A stretch of DNA of 64,000 bases, taken from NCBI RefSeq assembly GCF_001421705.1, contig NZ_LMKO01000023.1, forward strand, positions 232,639-296,638, written 5' to 3'. Origin of the DNA: Xylophilus sp. Leaf220 (GTDB taxonomy: Bacteria; Pseudomonadota; Gammaproteobacteria; Burkholderiales; Burkholderiaceae_C). The translations under genes and the position numbers were made by a program. Positions 41,407 through 49,789 of this stretch are shown here, piece by piece (the first letter of the stretch is position 1; each line of letters opens with the position of its first letter). The notes beneath the pieces are model-generated. The model was not told the origin of the DNA, did not search any database, and worked only from the letters and a program-made list of their open reading frames with translations.

Positions 41407-42855
41407 TCAGCGCCGGCGGCGGTCCGTCTCGCTCTCGCTGTAGTAGCGCTCCTTGTCCTGGTACATCGCCCGGTCGGCGGCGGCGAGCATCGCCTCGATC
41501 TGGTCGCCCGAGGCGCAACTAGCCACGCCCATCGCCAGGCTCAGCACCTGGCCGCTCTGGCCGGCGTGGAACTGGTTGTTCAGCTCCAGGATCGAGACCA
41601 CCCGCTGCCGCACCGCCTCGGCGCCGTGCAGGTCGGTGCCGGGCAGCAGGATCGCGAACTCGTCGCCGCCGATGCGGGCGGGGTGGACCGGCGCATCGAC
41701 CGCCTTGGTCAGCACCTCGCCGACGCGCCGCAACAGCCCGTCGCCGGCGGCATGGCCGTGCGCGTCGTTCGCCTCCTTCAGGCCGTTCATGTCCAGCACC
41801 AGCACCGACAACGGCCAGGGGCCCTTGCGGGCCAGGCGGTTGAGCTCCTCCGAGTAGTAGGAGCGGTTGCGCAGCTGGGTCAGCACGTCGTGCTGGCCCA
41901 GGTATTCCAGGTAGGCCTCCGCCTTCTTGCGGGCGGTGATGTCGACCAGCGACACCAGCACCAGGTCCCAGGTGTCGACATGCGCGTCGAGCACCGCGAA
42001 CTGCATGTGGATGTTGACCGTGTCGCCCGAGAGCGAGTAGTTGACCACCTCGCGCTGCTGGAACAGCTTGCCGGCCCACAGGTCCTGCAGCTGCTCGGCG
42101 AACGAGTCCTGCATCTCGCCGCGGAACACCCGGCCGATGTTCAGCAGCAGCGCGTCCTTGCTGGCGGCACCGAACATCCGCAGCGTCTGCCGGTTGACGT
42201 CGATCACCCGGATCTCCTGCATGCAGCGCGCGATGAACTCGGGGTGCACCTTCAAAAAGGTGGAGAAGTCGCCGATGCCCTGCGCCCGCACCCCGTCGAG
42301 CAGCCGCTTGACCGCGCTGAAATCCTCCACCCAAAGCGAGACCGGCGACAGGTCGAACAGGTCGCGGGCATGGCGCTCGGCCTGCACCCGCTGGGTGATG
42401 TCGTCGAGCGAGACCATCACCCGGCTCCAGTCGTCCTCGTGGCCCGGCAGCACCCGGCCGCGCACTTCCACGTCGAGCCGCCGGCCGTCGAGCGCGTAGT
42501 TGACCGTCTGGTTGACGAAGGCGCCGCCGCCGCGCCAGAGCTGGGTCCACTCGGACTTGACCGAGGCGGCCATGTCGCCGCTGAACACCTCGCCGAGCCG
42601 CGCGAGCAGCGTGGCCTGGTCGGGCGCGGCGAAGAGCTGCAGCGTGCGCTGGTTCACCTGCAGCACCCGCAGGGCGGACATGCCTTCCTGCACCGCCTCG
42701 GGATGCGCGTCCAGGTAGGCGCCCAGGTCGCGCACGCCTTCGGCCCGCAGCCGGTCGAGCAGCCGTTTCAGGCCGCTGAAATCCTCGAGCCACAGGGAGA
42801 CGGGCGCGAATTCGAAGGCGTGGCCCAGGTCGGCCGAGTCGGAAGGTGGGTTCAT
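41407..42855 (-). CDS. diguanylate cyclase with two tandem PAS domains
   Basis: This 482-residue cytoplasmic protein has two similar PAS units (about 10-155 and 165-315). Each begins FxxxPVSLW(L/V)EDFS and ends at DIT(Q/A)R, which shows internal duplication. A GGDEF domain follows (about 322-475), with HDVLTQLRNRSYY and an intact active site RIGGDEFAILLPG. It should make cyclic di-GMP from GTP. There is no RxxD inhibitory site directly before GGDEF that I can see. A dispersed repeat and a GGDEF-EAL gene lie just upstream on the same strand. Confidence 0.88.
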   Translation of the reverse strand: MNPPSDSADLGHAFEFAPVSLWLEDFSGLKRLLDRLRAEGVRDLGAYLDAHPEAVQEGMSALRVLQVNQRTLQLFAAPDQATLLARLGEVFSGDMAASVKSEWTQLWRGGGAFVNQTVNYALDGRRLDVEVRGRVLPGHEDDWSRVMVSLDDITQRVQAERHARDLFDLSPVSLWVEDFSAVKRLLDGVRAQGIGDFSTFLKVHPEFIARCMQEIRVIDVNRQTLRMFGAASKDALLLNIGRVFRGEMQDSFAEQLQDLWAGKLFQQREVVNYSLSGDTVNIHMQFAVLDAHVDTWDLVLVSLVDITARKKAEAYLEYLGQHDVLTQLRNRSYYSEELNRLARKGPWPLSVLVLDMNGLKEANDAHGHAAGDGLLRRVGEVLTKAVDAPVHPARIGGDEFAILLPGTDLHGAEAVRQRVVSILELNNQFHAGQSGQVLSLAMGVASCASGDQIEAMLAAADRAMYQDKERYYSESETDRRRR

Positions 42856-42865
42856 GGCAGAAATA

Positions 42866-42929
42866 TCGAATGAAAATGGCCTGCAGCCGGCGCCATCCGC
42901 CGACCGGTAGCTATCGATTCAGTAGCAAA
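42866..42929 (-). repeat. dispersed intergenic repeat, copy 4 (inverted)
   Basis: The order is GAATGAAAATGGCC, GCAGCCGGCGCC, then GACCGGTAGCTATCGATTCAGTAGCAAA with an imperfect GCTAT stem. It lies between the two cyclic di-GMP genes. Confidence 0.7.
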
Positions 42930-43016
42930 GAGGTGCCGTGGCGCAGCCTGCGCCGGTCGACGTCCGGGTGCGGCGGCAAGCCGCACGCCGGACCGCCGCG
43001 GCGCACTGCCCATCGA

Positions 43017-45323
43017 TCACGACCGGGCGAGCGGCTGGGACGGCGCACCGTCCGGCGCCAGCACCGGCTGGCGGCGCAGCAGCGCGGCGAATTCGTCGGG
43101 CGGCAGGGCGCGGCTGAGCAGGAAGCCCTGGTACATGTCGCAGTGCCGCTCGCGCAGGAAGTCGAGCTGGGCCGGCGTCTCGACGCCCTCGGCGATGACC
43201 CGCATGCCCAGGCTGCGCGCCATCGCGATGATGGCCGCGCTGATCGCCATGTCGTCGGCGCTGCCGGGGATGTCGCCGATGAAGCTGCGGTCGATCTTGA
43301 TCACGTCGATCGGGAAGCGCTTCAACTTGGCGAGCGACGAGTAGCCGGTGCCGAAGTCGTCGATCGCGATCCGCACGCCGAGCGCGCGCAATTGCTCCAG
43401 CGTGTCGAGCGCCTCCTCTTCCCGCTCGACCAGCACGCCCTCGGTGATCTCAAGCTCCAGGCAGTCGGCCGGGAAGCCGGTGGCCTGCAGCACCTGGGTG
43501 GCCTGGCCCACCACGTCGTTCAGATGGAACTGCCGGGGCGAGACGTTGGCGGCCAGGGTGAGCGGCGGCAGGCCCTCGTCGCGCCAGGCGCGGCCCTGGC
43601 GGCAGGTCTCGGCCAGCACCCAGGTGCCGATCGCGCCGATCAGCCCGGTCGATTCGGCCACCGGGATGAAGCGGTCGGGCGGGATCCAGCCCGCCTCGGG
43701 GTCGAGCCAGCGCAGCAGCGCCTCGGCACCGACGATGCGGCCGCTGCCGATGTCGACCTGCGGCTGGTAGTGCAGCTGCAGCGTGCCCTGGGCGACGGCG
43801 CGGCGCAGCTTGGCCTCCAGCTCCAGCCGGGCGCGGGCGCTGGCGGTCATCTCGTCGGCGAAGTAGCGGTAGACGCCGCGGCCGTCGCCCTTGGCGCGGT
43901 AGAGCGCCGCGTCGGCGCCCTGCAGCAGCGCCTCGGGCGTGGTGCCGTGCTGCGGGAACAGGCAGATGCCGGCGCTCATGCCGGTCGCCAGCTCGACCCC
44001 GGCGCGCGAATGCCAGGGCTGGGCCAGCGCCTCCATGCAGCTGGCGGCGCCGCTGGCCGCGTCCTCGCCGGTCGGCAGGTTGCGCATCAGCAGCGCGAAC
44101 TCGTCGCCGCCCAGGCGGGCCAGCACGTCTGTGGGCCGGCGGCAGGCGCCCAGGCGCGCGGCCACCTGCTGCAGCAGCTCGTCGCCGGCCAGGTGGCCGT
44201 AGCTGTCGTTGACGTCCTTGAAGCGGTCGAGGTCGAACAGCACCACCGCCAGCATCTCGCCCTCGCGTTCGGCCTCGAGCACCGCCTCCTCCAGCCGCAG
44301 CTGGAACATCAGCCGGTTGGGCAGGCCGGTGAGGGCGTCGTGGTGGGCCAGGTAGTCGAGCTTGGCCTCCGACGCCTTCTGCAGGGTGATGTCGGTGAAG
44401 ACGCCCACGTAGTGGTTGACCTGGCCGGCACCGTCGCGCACCGCGGTGATCGCCAGCATCTCGGGGAATATCTCGCCGCTCTTGCGCCGGTTCCAGACCT
44501 CGCCCTGCCAGCGGCCGTGGGTGTCCAGGTCGGCCCACATCTGCGCGTAGAAGGCCGGCGTGTGGCGGCCCGACTGCAGCAGGCGGGGCAGCTGCCCCAG
44601 CACATCGGCCGCGGAATAGCCCGAGACGCGGCTGAAGGCGGGGTTGACCGAGACGATGCGCTGGTCGGCATCGGTGACCATCACGCCCTCGACCGTCTCC
44701 TCGATGATCGCGTCGGCCAGCCGCAGGTGCGTCTGGGCCGAGCGCATGGCGGTGACGTCCTCCACCACCGGCACGAAGTACACCGGCACGTCGTCTTCGT
44801 CGCGCACGATGCTGACCTTGACCTTGAGCCAGCGCGGCAGGCCGTCGGCATGGCGTATGCGGTGCTCGACCTCGTAGTGCAGGGCTTCGCCGCGCAGCAG
44901 CACCCCGCGCCGCTCCTGCGCCACCGCCGCGTCGAACGACTCCATCAGCTCGGCCATGTTGCGCCCGACCAGGTCCGCCTCGGTGCGGCCGAAGATCTCG
45001 CAGAGCCGGGGGTTGGCCGCCAGCAGCCGGAAGTCGATCGACACCCGGCCGATGCCCACGCCCGCATGCTGCACCATGCCGCCCAGCTCGTTGCCGATGC
45101 GCAGGCTGGTCTTGCGTGCCCGCCATTCCCGGCGCAACAGGAGCCAGCCGAGCAGGCCGGTGAGGAAGACGAAGACGATCTCGCCGCCTCCGTGCAGCCA
45201 CGCGGCCAGCGCGGGATCGGTCGCCTCGAGCGTGCGCTGCAGCCAGTGCGAAGCGAGCATCCAGGCGGCACCGATCGCCACGTAGAAGGCGGCGATGGCG
45301 AACGGGCGCAGGCCCTGCTTCAT
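43017..45323 (-). CDS. membrane GGDEF-EAL protein with PAS sensors
   Basis: The ATG at 45323 gives 768 residues. There are two membrane helices (about 8-28 and 48-66), two PAS domains (about 75-200 and 200-330, the second with VNPAFSRVSGYSAADVLG), GGDEF (about 338-500, with HHDALTGLPNRLMF and RLGGDEFALLM) and EAL (about 515-755). The EAL domain keeps its motif in VGAEALLRW, the ELEITEGVL metal site, DDFGTGYSSL and VIAEGVET. Both halves look catalytically complete, so it can make or break cyclic di-GMP. The short loop between helices suggests that sensing is through the PAS domains. Confidence 0.9.
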   Translation of the reverse strand: MKQGLRPFAIAAFYVAIGAAWMLASHWLQRTLEATDPALAAWLHGGGEIVFVFLTGLLGWLLLRREWRARKTSLRIGNELGGMVQHAGVGIGRVSIDFRLLAANPRLCEIFGRTEADLVGRNMAELMESFDAAVAQERRGVLLRGEALHYEVEHRIRHADGLPRWLKVKVSIVRDEDDVPVYFVPVVEDVTAMRSAQTHLRLADAIIEETVEGVMVTDADQRIVSVNPAFSRVSGYSAADVLGQLPRLLQSGRHTPAFYAQMWADLDTHGRWQGEVWNRRKSGEIFPEMLAITAVRDGAGQVNHYVGVFTDITLQKASEAKLDYLAHHDALTGLPNRLMFQLRLEEAVLEAEREGEMLAVVLFDLDRFKDVNDSYGHLAGDELLQQVAARLGACRRPTDVLARLGGDEFALLMRNLPTGEDAASGAASCMEALAQPWHSRAGVELATGMSAGICLFPQHGTTPEALLQGADAALYRAKGDGRGVYRYFADEMTASARARLELEAKLRRAVAQGTLQLHYQPQVDIGSGRIVGAEALLRWLDPEAGWIPPDRFIPVAESTGLIGAIGTWVLAETCRQGRAWRDEGLPPLTLAANVSPRQFHLNDVVGQATQVLQATGFPADCLELEITEGVLVEREEEALDTLEQLRALGVRIAIDDFGTGYSSLAKLKRFPIDVIKIDRSFIGDIPGSADDMAISAAIIAMARSLGMRVIAEGVETPAQLDFLRERHCDMYQGFLLSRALPPDEFAALLRRQPVLAPDGAPSQPLARS

Positions 45324-45596
45324 GCGCGGCAGGCCGGGCGTGGCGGAAGGATGCGGGGTCGGAGGCGGCAGCAGGTCATGGCTCGGGCTCGGGCGCGGGG
45401 AGGCGGCAGGCCGGCACGCCGGCGGTCGACACCCCCAGCGGGGCGTGCGCCTCCATCGTGCTGTGCGCCGCGCCTCCCGGATACAAATGCGGCAAGCGGC
45501 CATTGTGCATGCCCGCAGCCGCCCGACCGGCGACCGTGGCGGTGGGCCGACAGGTTTTTTTGCCGCCCGTCCGCGTCGGCCCGACAATCGGCCGCC

Positions 45597-47171
45597 ATGT
45601 CTGCACCCGCCCCTCCCGACGCCGGCGCCCCGCCCCGGCCAGCGCCTTCCGCCGGCCCTGCCGCACTGCCCGCCGCCGCCCTCGCCGACTGGGCCGCGGC
45701 CCTCGGGGCCGACCGGGTCGACGCCCGCCCCGAGGCACTGGCGCGGGCGGAAGACACCACCTTCGCCACCCGGCAGCGGGTGCTGGCCCGGCTGCGGCCG
45801 GCCGACACGGCGGGCGTCGCGGCCTGCGTGCGCATCGCCCGGCGCCACGGCGTGGCCCTGTACCCGGTGAGCCGCGGCACCAACTGGGGCCTGGGCGGCC
45901 GGGTGCCGGCGCAGGGCCCGGCGGTGCTGCTGGAACTGGGCGACATGGACCGCATCCTGTCGTACGACCCGGTCGCCGGCGTGCTGGAGCTGGAGCCGGG
46001 CACCACCTTCCGCCAGGTGCACGACTATCTGGCGGAGCGCGACGCACCCTTCTGGCTGGCGCCGATCGGCGGCAGCGACCGAGCCAGCGTCGTCGGCAAC
46101 ACCCTGGAGCGGGGCGACGGCCCCGGCCCGCTGGGCGACCGCAGCCAGTACGCGGGCGCGTTCGAGGTCGTGACCGGCAGCGGCGAGGTGCTGCGCACCG
46201 GCTTCGCCCGCTTCGACGGCGCCCGCACCGCCGCCCTGTGCCGCAGCGGCGTCGGCCCCGGGCTGGAGGGCCTGTTCCTGCAGAGCAACCTGGGCATCGT
46301 GACCCGGATGGCGGTGGCGCTCACGCCGCGCGCGGCCTGGGAGGCGCGCTTCGTCGCGCGCTTCGCCTCGCTGGAACGGCTGGCCGACGGTGTGGATGCG
46401 CTGCGCACGCTCCACCAGCAGCGGGTGCTGACCGACTGCGGCTTCACCGTCTGGAACGTCTACAAGTACCTGGCCCTGCAGGGCCGCTACCCCTGGGCCA
46501 GGACCGGCGGCGCCACCCCGTTCCGGCTGGTGCCGCAGGGCGCGCCCGAGCCGGCCTTCTGCACCGGCCTGCTGGGCGCGGCGACGCCGGCGATCGGCGA
46601 GGCGCTGGGCGACGCGCTGACCCGCGGCCTGGCGGCCAGCGCCGAATCGCTGCGGCTGCAGACGATCGACGACGCACTGCGCGCGGCCGACCCCACCGCC
46701 GTGCCCGGCACCCCCCACCCGGTCAACCTGCGCACCGCCTACTGGCGCAAGCCCGCCGCGGTCGCGGCCGGCCCCGACCCGGAGGCCGACCGCTGCGGCG
46801 TGCTCTGGCTCTGCCCGGCCCTGCCCTTCGAGGGCGCCACCGTGGCGCGGATGCTGCAGGCGCTCGGCGAGATCGGCTTCGACCACCGGCTGGAGATGCA
46901 GGTGGGGCTCTCGGCCGTCACGCCCCGGCTGCTGCATGCGTTCGTCAGCCTGGTCTACGACCGCGACGTGGAGGGCGAGGACGCGCGCGCCATGGCCTGC
47001 CACGACGCGATGCTCGCCTGGCTGCTGGCCGAAGGCCTGCCGCCCTACCGCCTGGGCATCCAGTCGATGGACTGGCTGCGCGAGCGCGACGGGCCGTTCG
47101 AGCGGGTGCTGCGCGGGGTGCGGGGCGTGCTGGACCCGGACGGCATCCTGGCGCCGGGCCGCTACCTGTAG
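45597..47171 (+). CDS. FAD-binding oxidoreductase of the vanillyl-alcohol oxidase/p-cresol methylhydroxylase type
   Basis: The ATG at 45597 gives 524 residues. The FAD-binding domain (about 50-260) has VALYPVSRGTNWGLGGRVP and WLAPIGGSDRASVVGNTLERG, typical of FAD_binding_4 proteins; the C-terminal cap region ends DPDGILAPGRYL. Related flavoenzymes oxidise phenols or sugars, some with covalent FAD, but the cofactor-linking residue cannot be told from sequence alone. A substrate is not assigned. It stands alone, and the 273-base gap upstream shows nothing recognisable. Confidence 0.75.
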   Translation: MSAPAPPDAGAPPRPAPSAGPAALPAAALADWAAALGADRVDARPEALARAEDTTFATRQRVLARLRPADTAGVAACVRIARRHGVALYPVSRGTNWGLGGRVPAQGPAVLLELGDMDRILSYDPVAGVLELEPGTTFRQVHDYLAERDAPFWLAPIGGSDRASVVGNTLERGDGPGPLGDRSQYAGAFEVVTGSGEVLRTGFARFDGARTAALCRSGVGPGLEGLFLQSNLGIVTRMAVALTPRAAWEARFVARFASLERLADGVDALRTLHQQRVLTDCGFTVWNVYKYLALQGRYPWARTGGATPFRLVPQGAPEPAFCTGLLGAATPAIGEALGDALTRGLAASAESLRLQTIDDALRAADPTAVPGTPHPVNLRTAYWRKPAAVAAGPDPEADRCGVLWLCPALPFEGATVARMLQALGEIGFDHRLEMQVGLSAVTPRLLHAFVSLVYDRDVEGEDARAMACHDAMLAWLLAEGLPPYRLGIQSMDWLRERDGPFERVLRGVRGVLDPDGILAPGRYL

Positions 47172-47358
47172 CGGCGCCGGCAGGCCCTGTCGGTGCGGCG
47201 CCCTCGGCGGCCGGGCGGGCACGCGACGCACCTGTGCCAGCCGTCCCATGCTGCGCACCGGCCGTCCCAGACACCGCCGGGCGCCGGCCCCGGACCGCGC
47301 GGTGTGCCGACCGCCGCATTAGCATCCGGCGCATCGCCCCTTCCCTTCTGCCGCCGCC

Positions 47359-48246
47359 ATGACACCTCCCGCCGACTGCTTCGTCCTGCAACCGCACGAT
47401 TTCTGGCTGTACCGGCGACTGACCTTCCCCGCCTTCCGCGGCTGGCTCGATACACCTTCCGATCCGGGCCTGGTGGCCGTCGGCCTGCGGGTGGACGGCG
47501 CCTCGGCCGGGCTGGCACTGGGATGGGTGGCCGACGACGGGCAGGCCACGCTGGCCTCGGTCTTCGTGCTGCCCGAGCACCGCGGGCAGGGCGGCGCCAC
47601 CGCACTGCTGGCGCACTGGAGCCGGCAGGCCGCGCAGAGCGGCGCCACCGCGCTGCAGGCCACCTGGCGCAGCGGCCAGCCGACCACGGCCGCCGTCGAG
47701 GCCCTGCTGGCCCGTGCCGGCTGGAGCGCGCCGCAGCCGCGGATGCTGGTGGTGGTGGCCACGCTCGGGTCGATCGCCGACGCGCCCTGGATCCGTCCGC
47801 AGGCGCTGCCTGCCGACATGCGCATCCTGCCCTGGCAGGCAGTGGATGCCGAGGCCCGCGCCGCCCTGCGCGCCTCGCACGCCGAAAACCCCTGGATCGC
47901 GCCCGACCTGGTGCCGTTCGACCATGAGGCGAGATGCGAGCCGCACACCAGCTGCGCCCTCGTCTGGAAAGGCGACGTCGTCGGCTGGGTGATCAACCAC
48001 GCGGTCGACGGCGTGCTGCGCTTTACCTGCAGCTTCATGCATCCGCGTCTGCAGCGCCTCGGGCGCATCGTGCTGCTCTACCAGGCGGCGGTGGCCCGGA
48101 TGCCGGCCGCCGGTTTCGACACCGGCATGTGGACCGTGCCGGTATGGCATCCCCGGATGGCGGACTTCGCGCGCCGCTGGATGGCGCCGCACGCCACCCG
48201 GTTCGACGAGACGCGCGGCGCTGGCAAGTCGCTGGCAGCTGTCTGA
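47359..48246 (+). CDS. GNAT N-acetyltransferase with two GNAT-like halves
   Basis: This 295-residue protein has an N-terminal GNAT domain with the acetyl-CoA loop VFVLPEHRGQGGATALLAHW (residues 68-87, R-x-x-G-x-A at 75-80). A second half (about 155-290) has a weak GNAT-like core (CALVWKGDVVGWVINHAVDG). It converges on the Nif11 precursor genes with a terminator between. GNAT enzymes are known as peptide-acylating maturases in some Nif11/NHLP-leader pathways, so a link is possible, but chance neighbourhood is as likely. No other maturation enzyme is near. Confidence 0.75.
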   Translation: MTPPADCFVLQPHDFWLYRRLTFPAFRGWLDTPSDPGLVAVGLRVDGASAGLALGWVADDGQATLASVFVLPEHRGQGGATALLAHWSRQAAQSGATALQATWRSGQPTTAAVEALLARAGWSAPQPRMLVVVATLGSIADAPWIRPQALPADMRILPWQAVDAEARAALRASHAENPWIAPDLVPFDHEARCEPHTSCALVWKGDVVGWVINHAVDGVLRFTCSFMHPRLQRLGRIVLLYQAAVARMPAAGFDTGMWTVPVWHPRMADFARRWMAPHATRFDETRGAGKSLAAV

Positions 48247-48296
48247 TCGAAGCGTCACCGCCGGCACCGCGGGCGGGCGCGGACGGTGCCGAAACG

Positions 48297-48322
48297 AAAA
48301 AAGCTGCCATCGGCAGCTTTTT
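48297..48322. terminator. bidirectional intrinsic terminator between GNAT and precursor-peptide genes
   Basis: A run of A, a GCTGCC/GGCAGC stem with ATC loop and a run of T give a symmetric hairpin. It can end transcription from the GNAT gene and from the peptide genes on the other strand. Confidence 0.85.
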
Positions 48323-48360
48323 GAAGGGGTGCGGTCGGCCGGCCCGGGGCCGGCGGCCGA

Positions 48361-48720
48361 TCACCAGCCGGAGAAGAAGTTCTTGAACTTGTCGCTGGCG
48401 TAGTTGACGCCGCTGTTGACAGCGTGAGCACCGGTGGTGATGCCCGAATCGATCTGGCTGCCGACCTTCTGGGCCGACTTGCCGCCGGCCACCGCCTCGA
48501 GTTGCACGTCGGACAGCTCACCGCTGGCGGCGACTTCCTTCTGCTTGTTGATCCACGCCTCGGCTTCAGGGCGGGAGATGTCGTAGCCCTGCGACTTGGC
48601 CTTGGCCACAGCGCGGTCGATGAACTCGTCCGGATCCTTGGCGCCGTTCAGCAGTTCGTTGATCTGGGCGGGGTCCGAGCTGACCTTGGAATAGAACTCT
48701 TCGATGTGTGCTTGCGACAT
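48361..48720 (-). CDS. Nif11-leader secreted peptide precursor A
   Basis: The ATG at 48720 follows AAAGGAA and gives 119 residues; the longer frame is a shadow. The first 80 residues are a Nif11-type leader (MSQAHIEEFYSKVSSDP..., then AKSQGYDIS...) ending ELSDVQLEAVAGG, the double-glycine site cut by C39 peptidase exporters. The 39-residue product region begins KSAQKVGSQI, contains GITTG and ends in SDKFKNFFSGW; it is cationic, glycine-rich and without cysteine. It is followed by a terminator, and its leader matches precursor B at 78 of 80 positions. The exporter genes lie divergently 0.7 kb away. A bacteriocin-like secreted peptide is the likely product; activity is not known. Confidence 0.85.
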   Translation of the reverse strand: MSQAHIEEFYSKVSSDPAQINELLNGAKDPDEFIDRAVAKAKSQGYDISRPEAEAWINKQKEVAASGELSDVQLEAVAGGKSAQKVGSQIDSGITTGAHAVNSGVNYASDKFKNFFSGW

Positions 48721-48775
48721 GGTGGTTTCCTTTGAATGAGGGGAGAAAGCGGGAATGTCGTGCGGCGGGTTCGAA

Positions 48776-49126
48776 TTACCAGCCGGAGAAGAAGTCCTTG
48801 AACTTGTCGCCGGCGTAGTTGATGCCGCCGGAGACCGTGCCGACAGCCGAGTCGATCTTGGCGCCGGCCTTGGCGCCACTGGACTTGCCGCCGGCCACCG
48901 CCTCGAGCTGCACGTCGGACAGTTCGCCGCTGGCAGCGACTTCCTTCTGCTTGTTGATCCACGCCTCGGCTTCAGGGCGGGAGATGTCGTAGCCCTGCGA
49001 CTTGGCCTTGGCCACGGCGCGGTCGATGAACTCGTCCGGGCCGCTGGCGCCGTTCAGCAGTTCGTTGATCTGGGCAGGATCCGAGCTGACCTTGGAATAG
49101 AACTCTTCGATGTGTGCTTGCGACAT
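48776..49126 (-). CDS. Nif11-leader secreted peptide precursor B
   Basis: This 116-residue protein is a tandem duplicate of precursor A, which lies 55 bases downstream. The leader differs only at residues 28-29 (SG in place of KD) and ends in the same AVAGG. The product region is 36 residues, begins KSSGAKAGAKI, contains GTVSG and ends GDKFKDFFSGW. Unlike the leaders the product regions have diverged, except for the shared end. AGGAA precedes the ATG. The pair is probably transcribed together from the 336-base divergent region. Confidence 0.85.
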   Translation of the reverse strand: MSQAHIEEFYSKVSSDPAQINELLNGASGPDEFIDRAVAKAKSQGYDISRPEAEAWINKQKEVAASGELSDVQLEAVAGGKSSGAKAGAKIDSAVGTVSGGINYAGDKFKDFFSGW

Positions 49127-49462
49127 GGCGATTCCTGGTGATGTGTGGAAACGATCGAGTAAGGGACTGTGCTGTCGATCCCGAGGGTTCGGTATCGCGG
49201 CGAAACGAACTGTAAGGGCATCGGAGGGGTCCGTCTGTGCCGTGGGTTCCAAATGCATGATGCGCCGTCCCAGACTGGCCGGCTAGGGTTTTCCTTGAGA
49301 TGCTCCGATTGACGTGCTCCGGAGACAATGCCACCGGGTTCGCCAAAACAGGTGCAGACACGGACCTGGAACCTACATTAGTATCCGCCCGTAACCGCGG
49401 CCATGCGGTTGCCCGGCACGCCCGCGCGACGCCTTCCTCCCACCGCCCACCCCTCGCGGACC
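49127..49462. other. divergent intergenic region between peptide genes and exporter operon
   Basis: This 336-base gap must hold promoters for both the peptide genes (leftward) and the exporter operon (rightward). Inverted GATGCTCCG...CGGAGAC lies near 49300-49325. I cannot pick a convincing -35/-10 pair and see no coding frame that I would support. Confidence 0.4.
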
Positions 49463-49789
49463 ATGAATACCGAAACCGTGATCACGTCGTTCCGCACGCT
49501 GTTTGCGAGGCGCCCGGAACTGGCGCAGCGGCTGCGCAGCAGTGCCGACCTGTCGGCGGCGGCGGAGGCGCTGGCCCGCATCGGCGCGGAGAACGGCATC
49601 GCCGCCAATCCGGTGGAGATCCGCAGCTACGTGCGCAGCATGGTGCAGCGCGGCACCACCGGCAGCATGGCCGGCGAATTGAACGACGCATCGCTCGACC
49701 TGGTCTCGGCCGGTCGCGGCGACCCCGGACCGGCGCTGCTGCTCGACCTGCTGCTGCCCGGCCTTCCCCTTCCCGGAGCTTCGGCATGA
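49463..49789 (+). CDS. third Nif11-like leader protein, divergent, first gene of exporter operon
   Basis: The ATG at 49463 gives 108 residues (an upstream in-frame ATG at 49403 is less likely). The body (FRTLFARRPELAQRLRSSAD, then AAEALARIGAENGIAANPVE) follows the Nif11 leader pattern. The end GELNDASLDLVSAGRGDPG matches GELSDVQLEAVAGG of the other two, with SAG in place of AGG at residues 82-84. The tail is short, hydrophobic and leucine/proline-rich (LLLDLLLPGLPLPG). It could be a third precursor, or a degenerate leader kept as a chaperone or export cofactor. Its stop overlaps the start of the HlyD gene. Confidence 0.7.
   Translation: MNTETVITSFRTLFARRPELAQRLRSSADLSAAAEALARIGAENGIAANPVEIRSYVRSMVQRGTTGSMAGELNDASLDLVSAGRGDPGPALLLDLLLPGLPLPGASA

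Noticed and set aside
42846-45596. Long plus-strand extension ahead of the flavoprotein oxidase
   Set aside because: It lies antisense to the GGDEF-EAL gene and has no domain; the oxidase starts at 45597.
45324-45596. Intergenic region before the flavoprotein oxidase searched for an RNA or small gene
   Set aside because: Nothing recognisable beyond GC-rich sequence; no frame with a ribosome site and no conserved RNA pattern.
48424-49141. Two similar plus-strand frames (48424-48735 and 48755-49141)
   Set aside because: They resemble each other only because they are antisense to the two duplicate peptide genes; the minus-strand reading has leaders, cleavage sites and ribosome sites.
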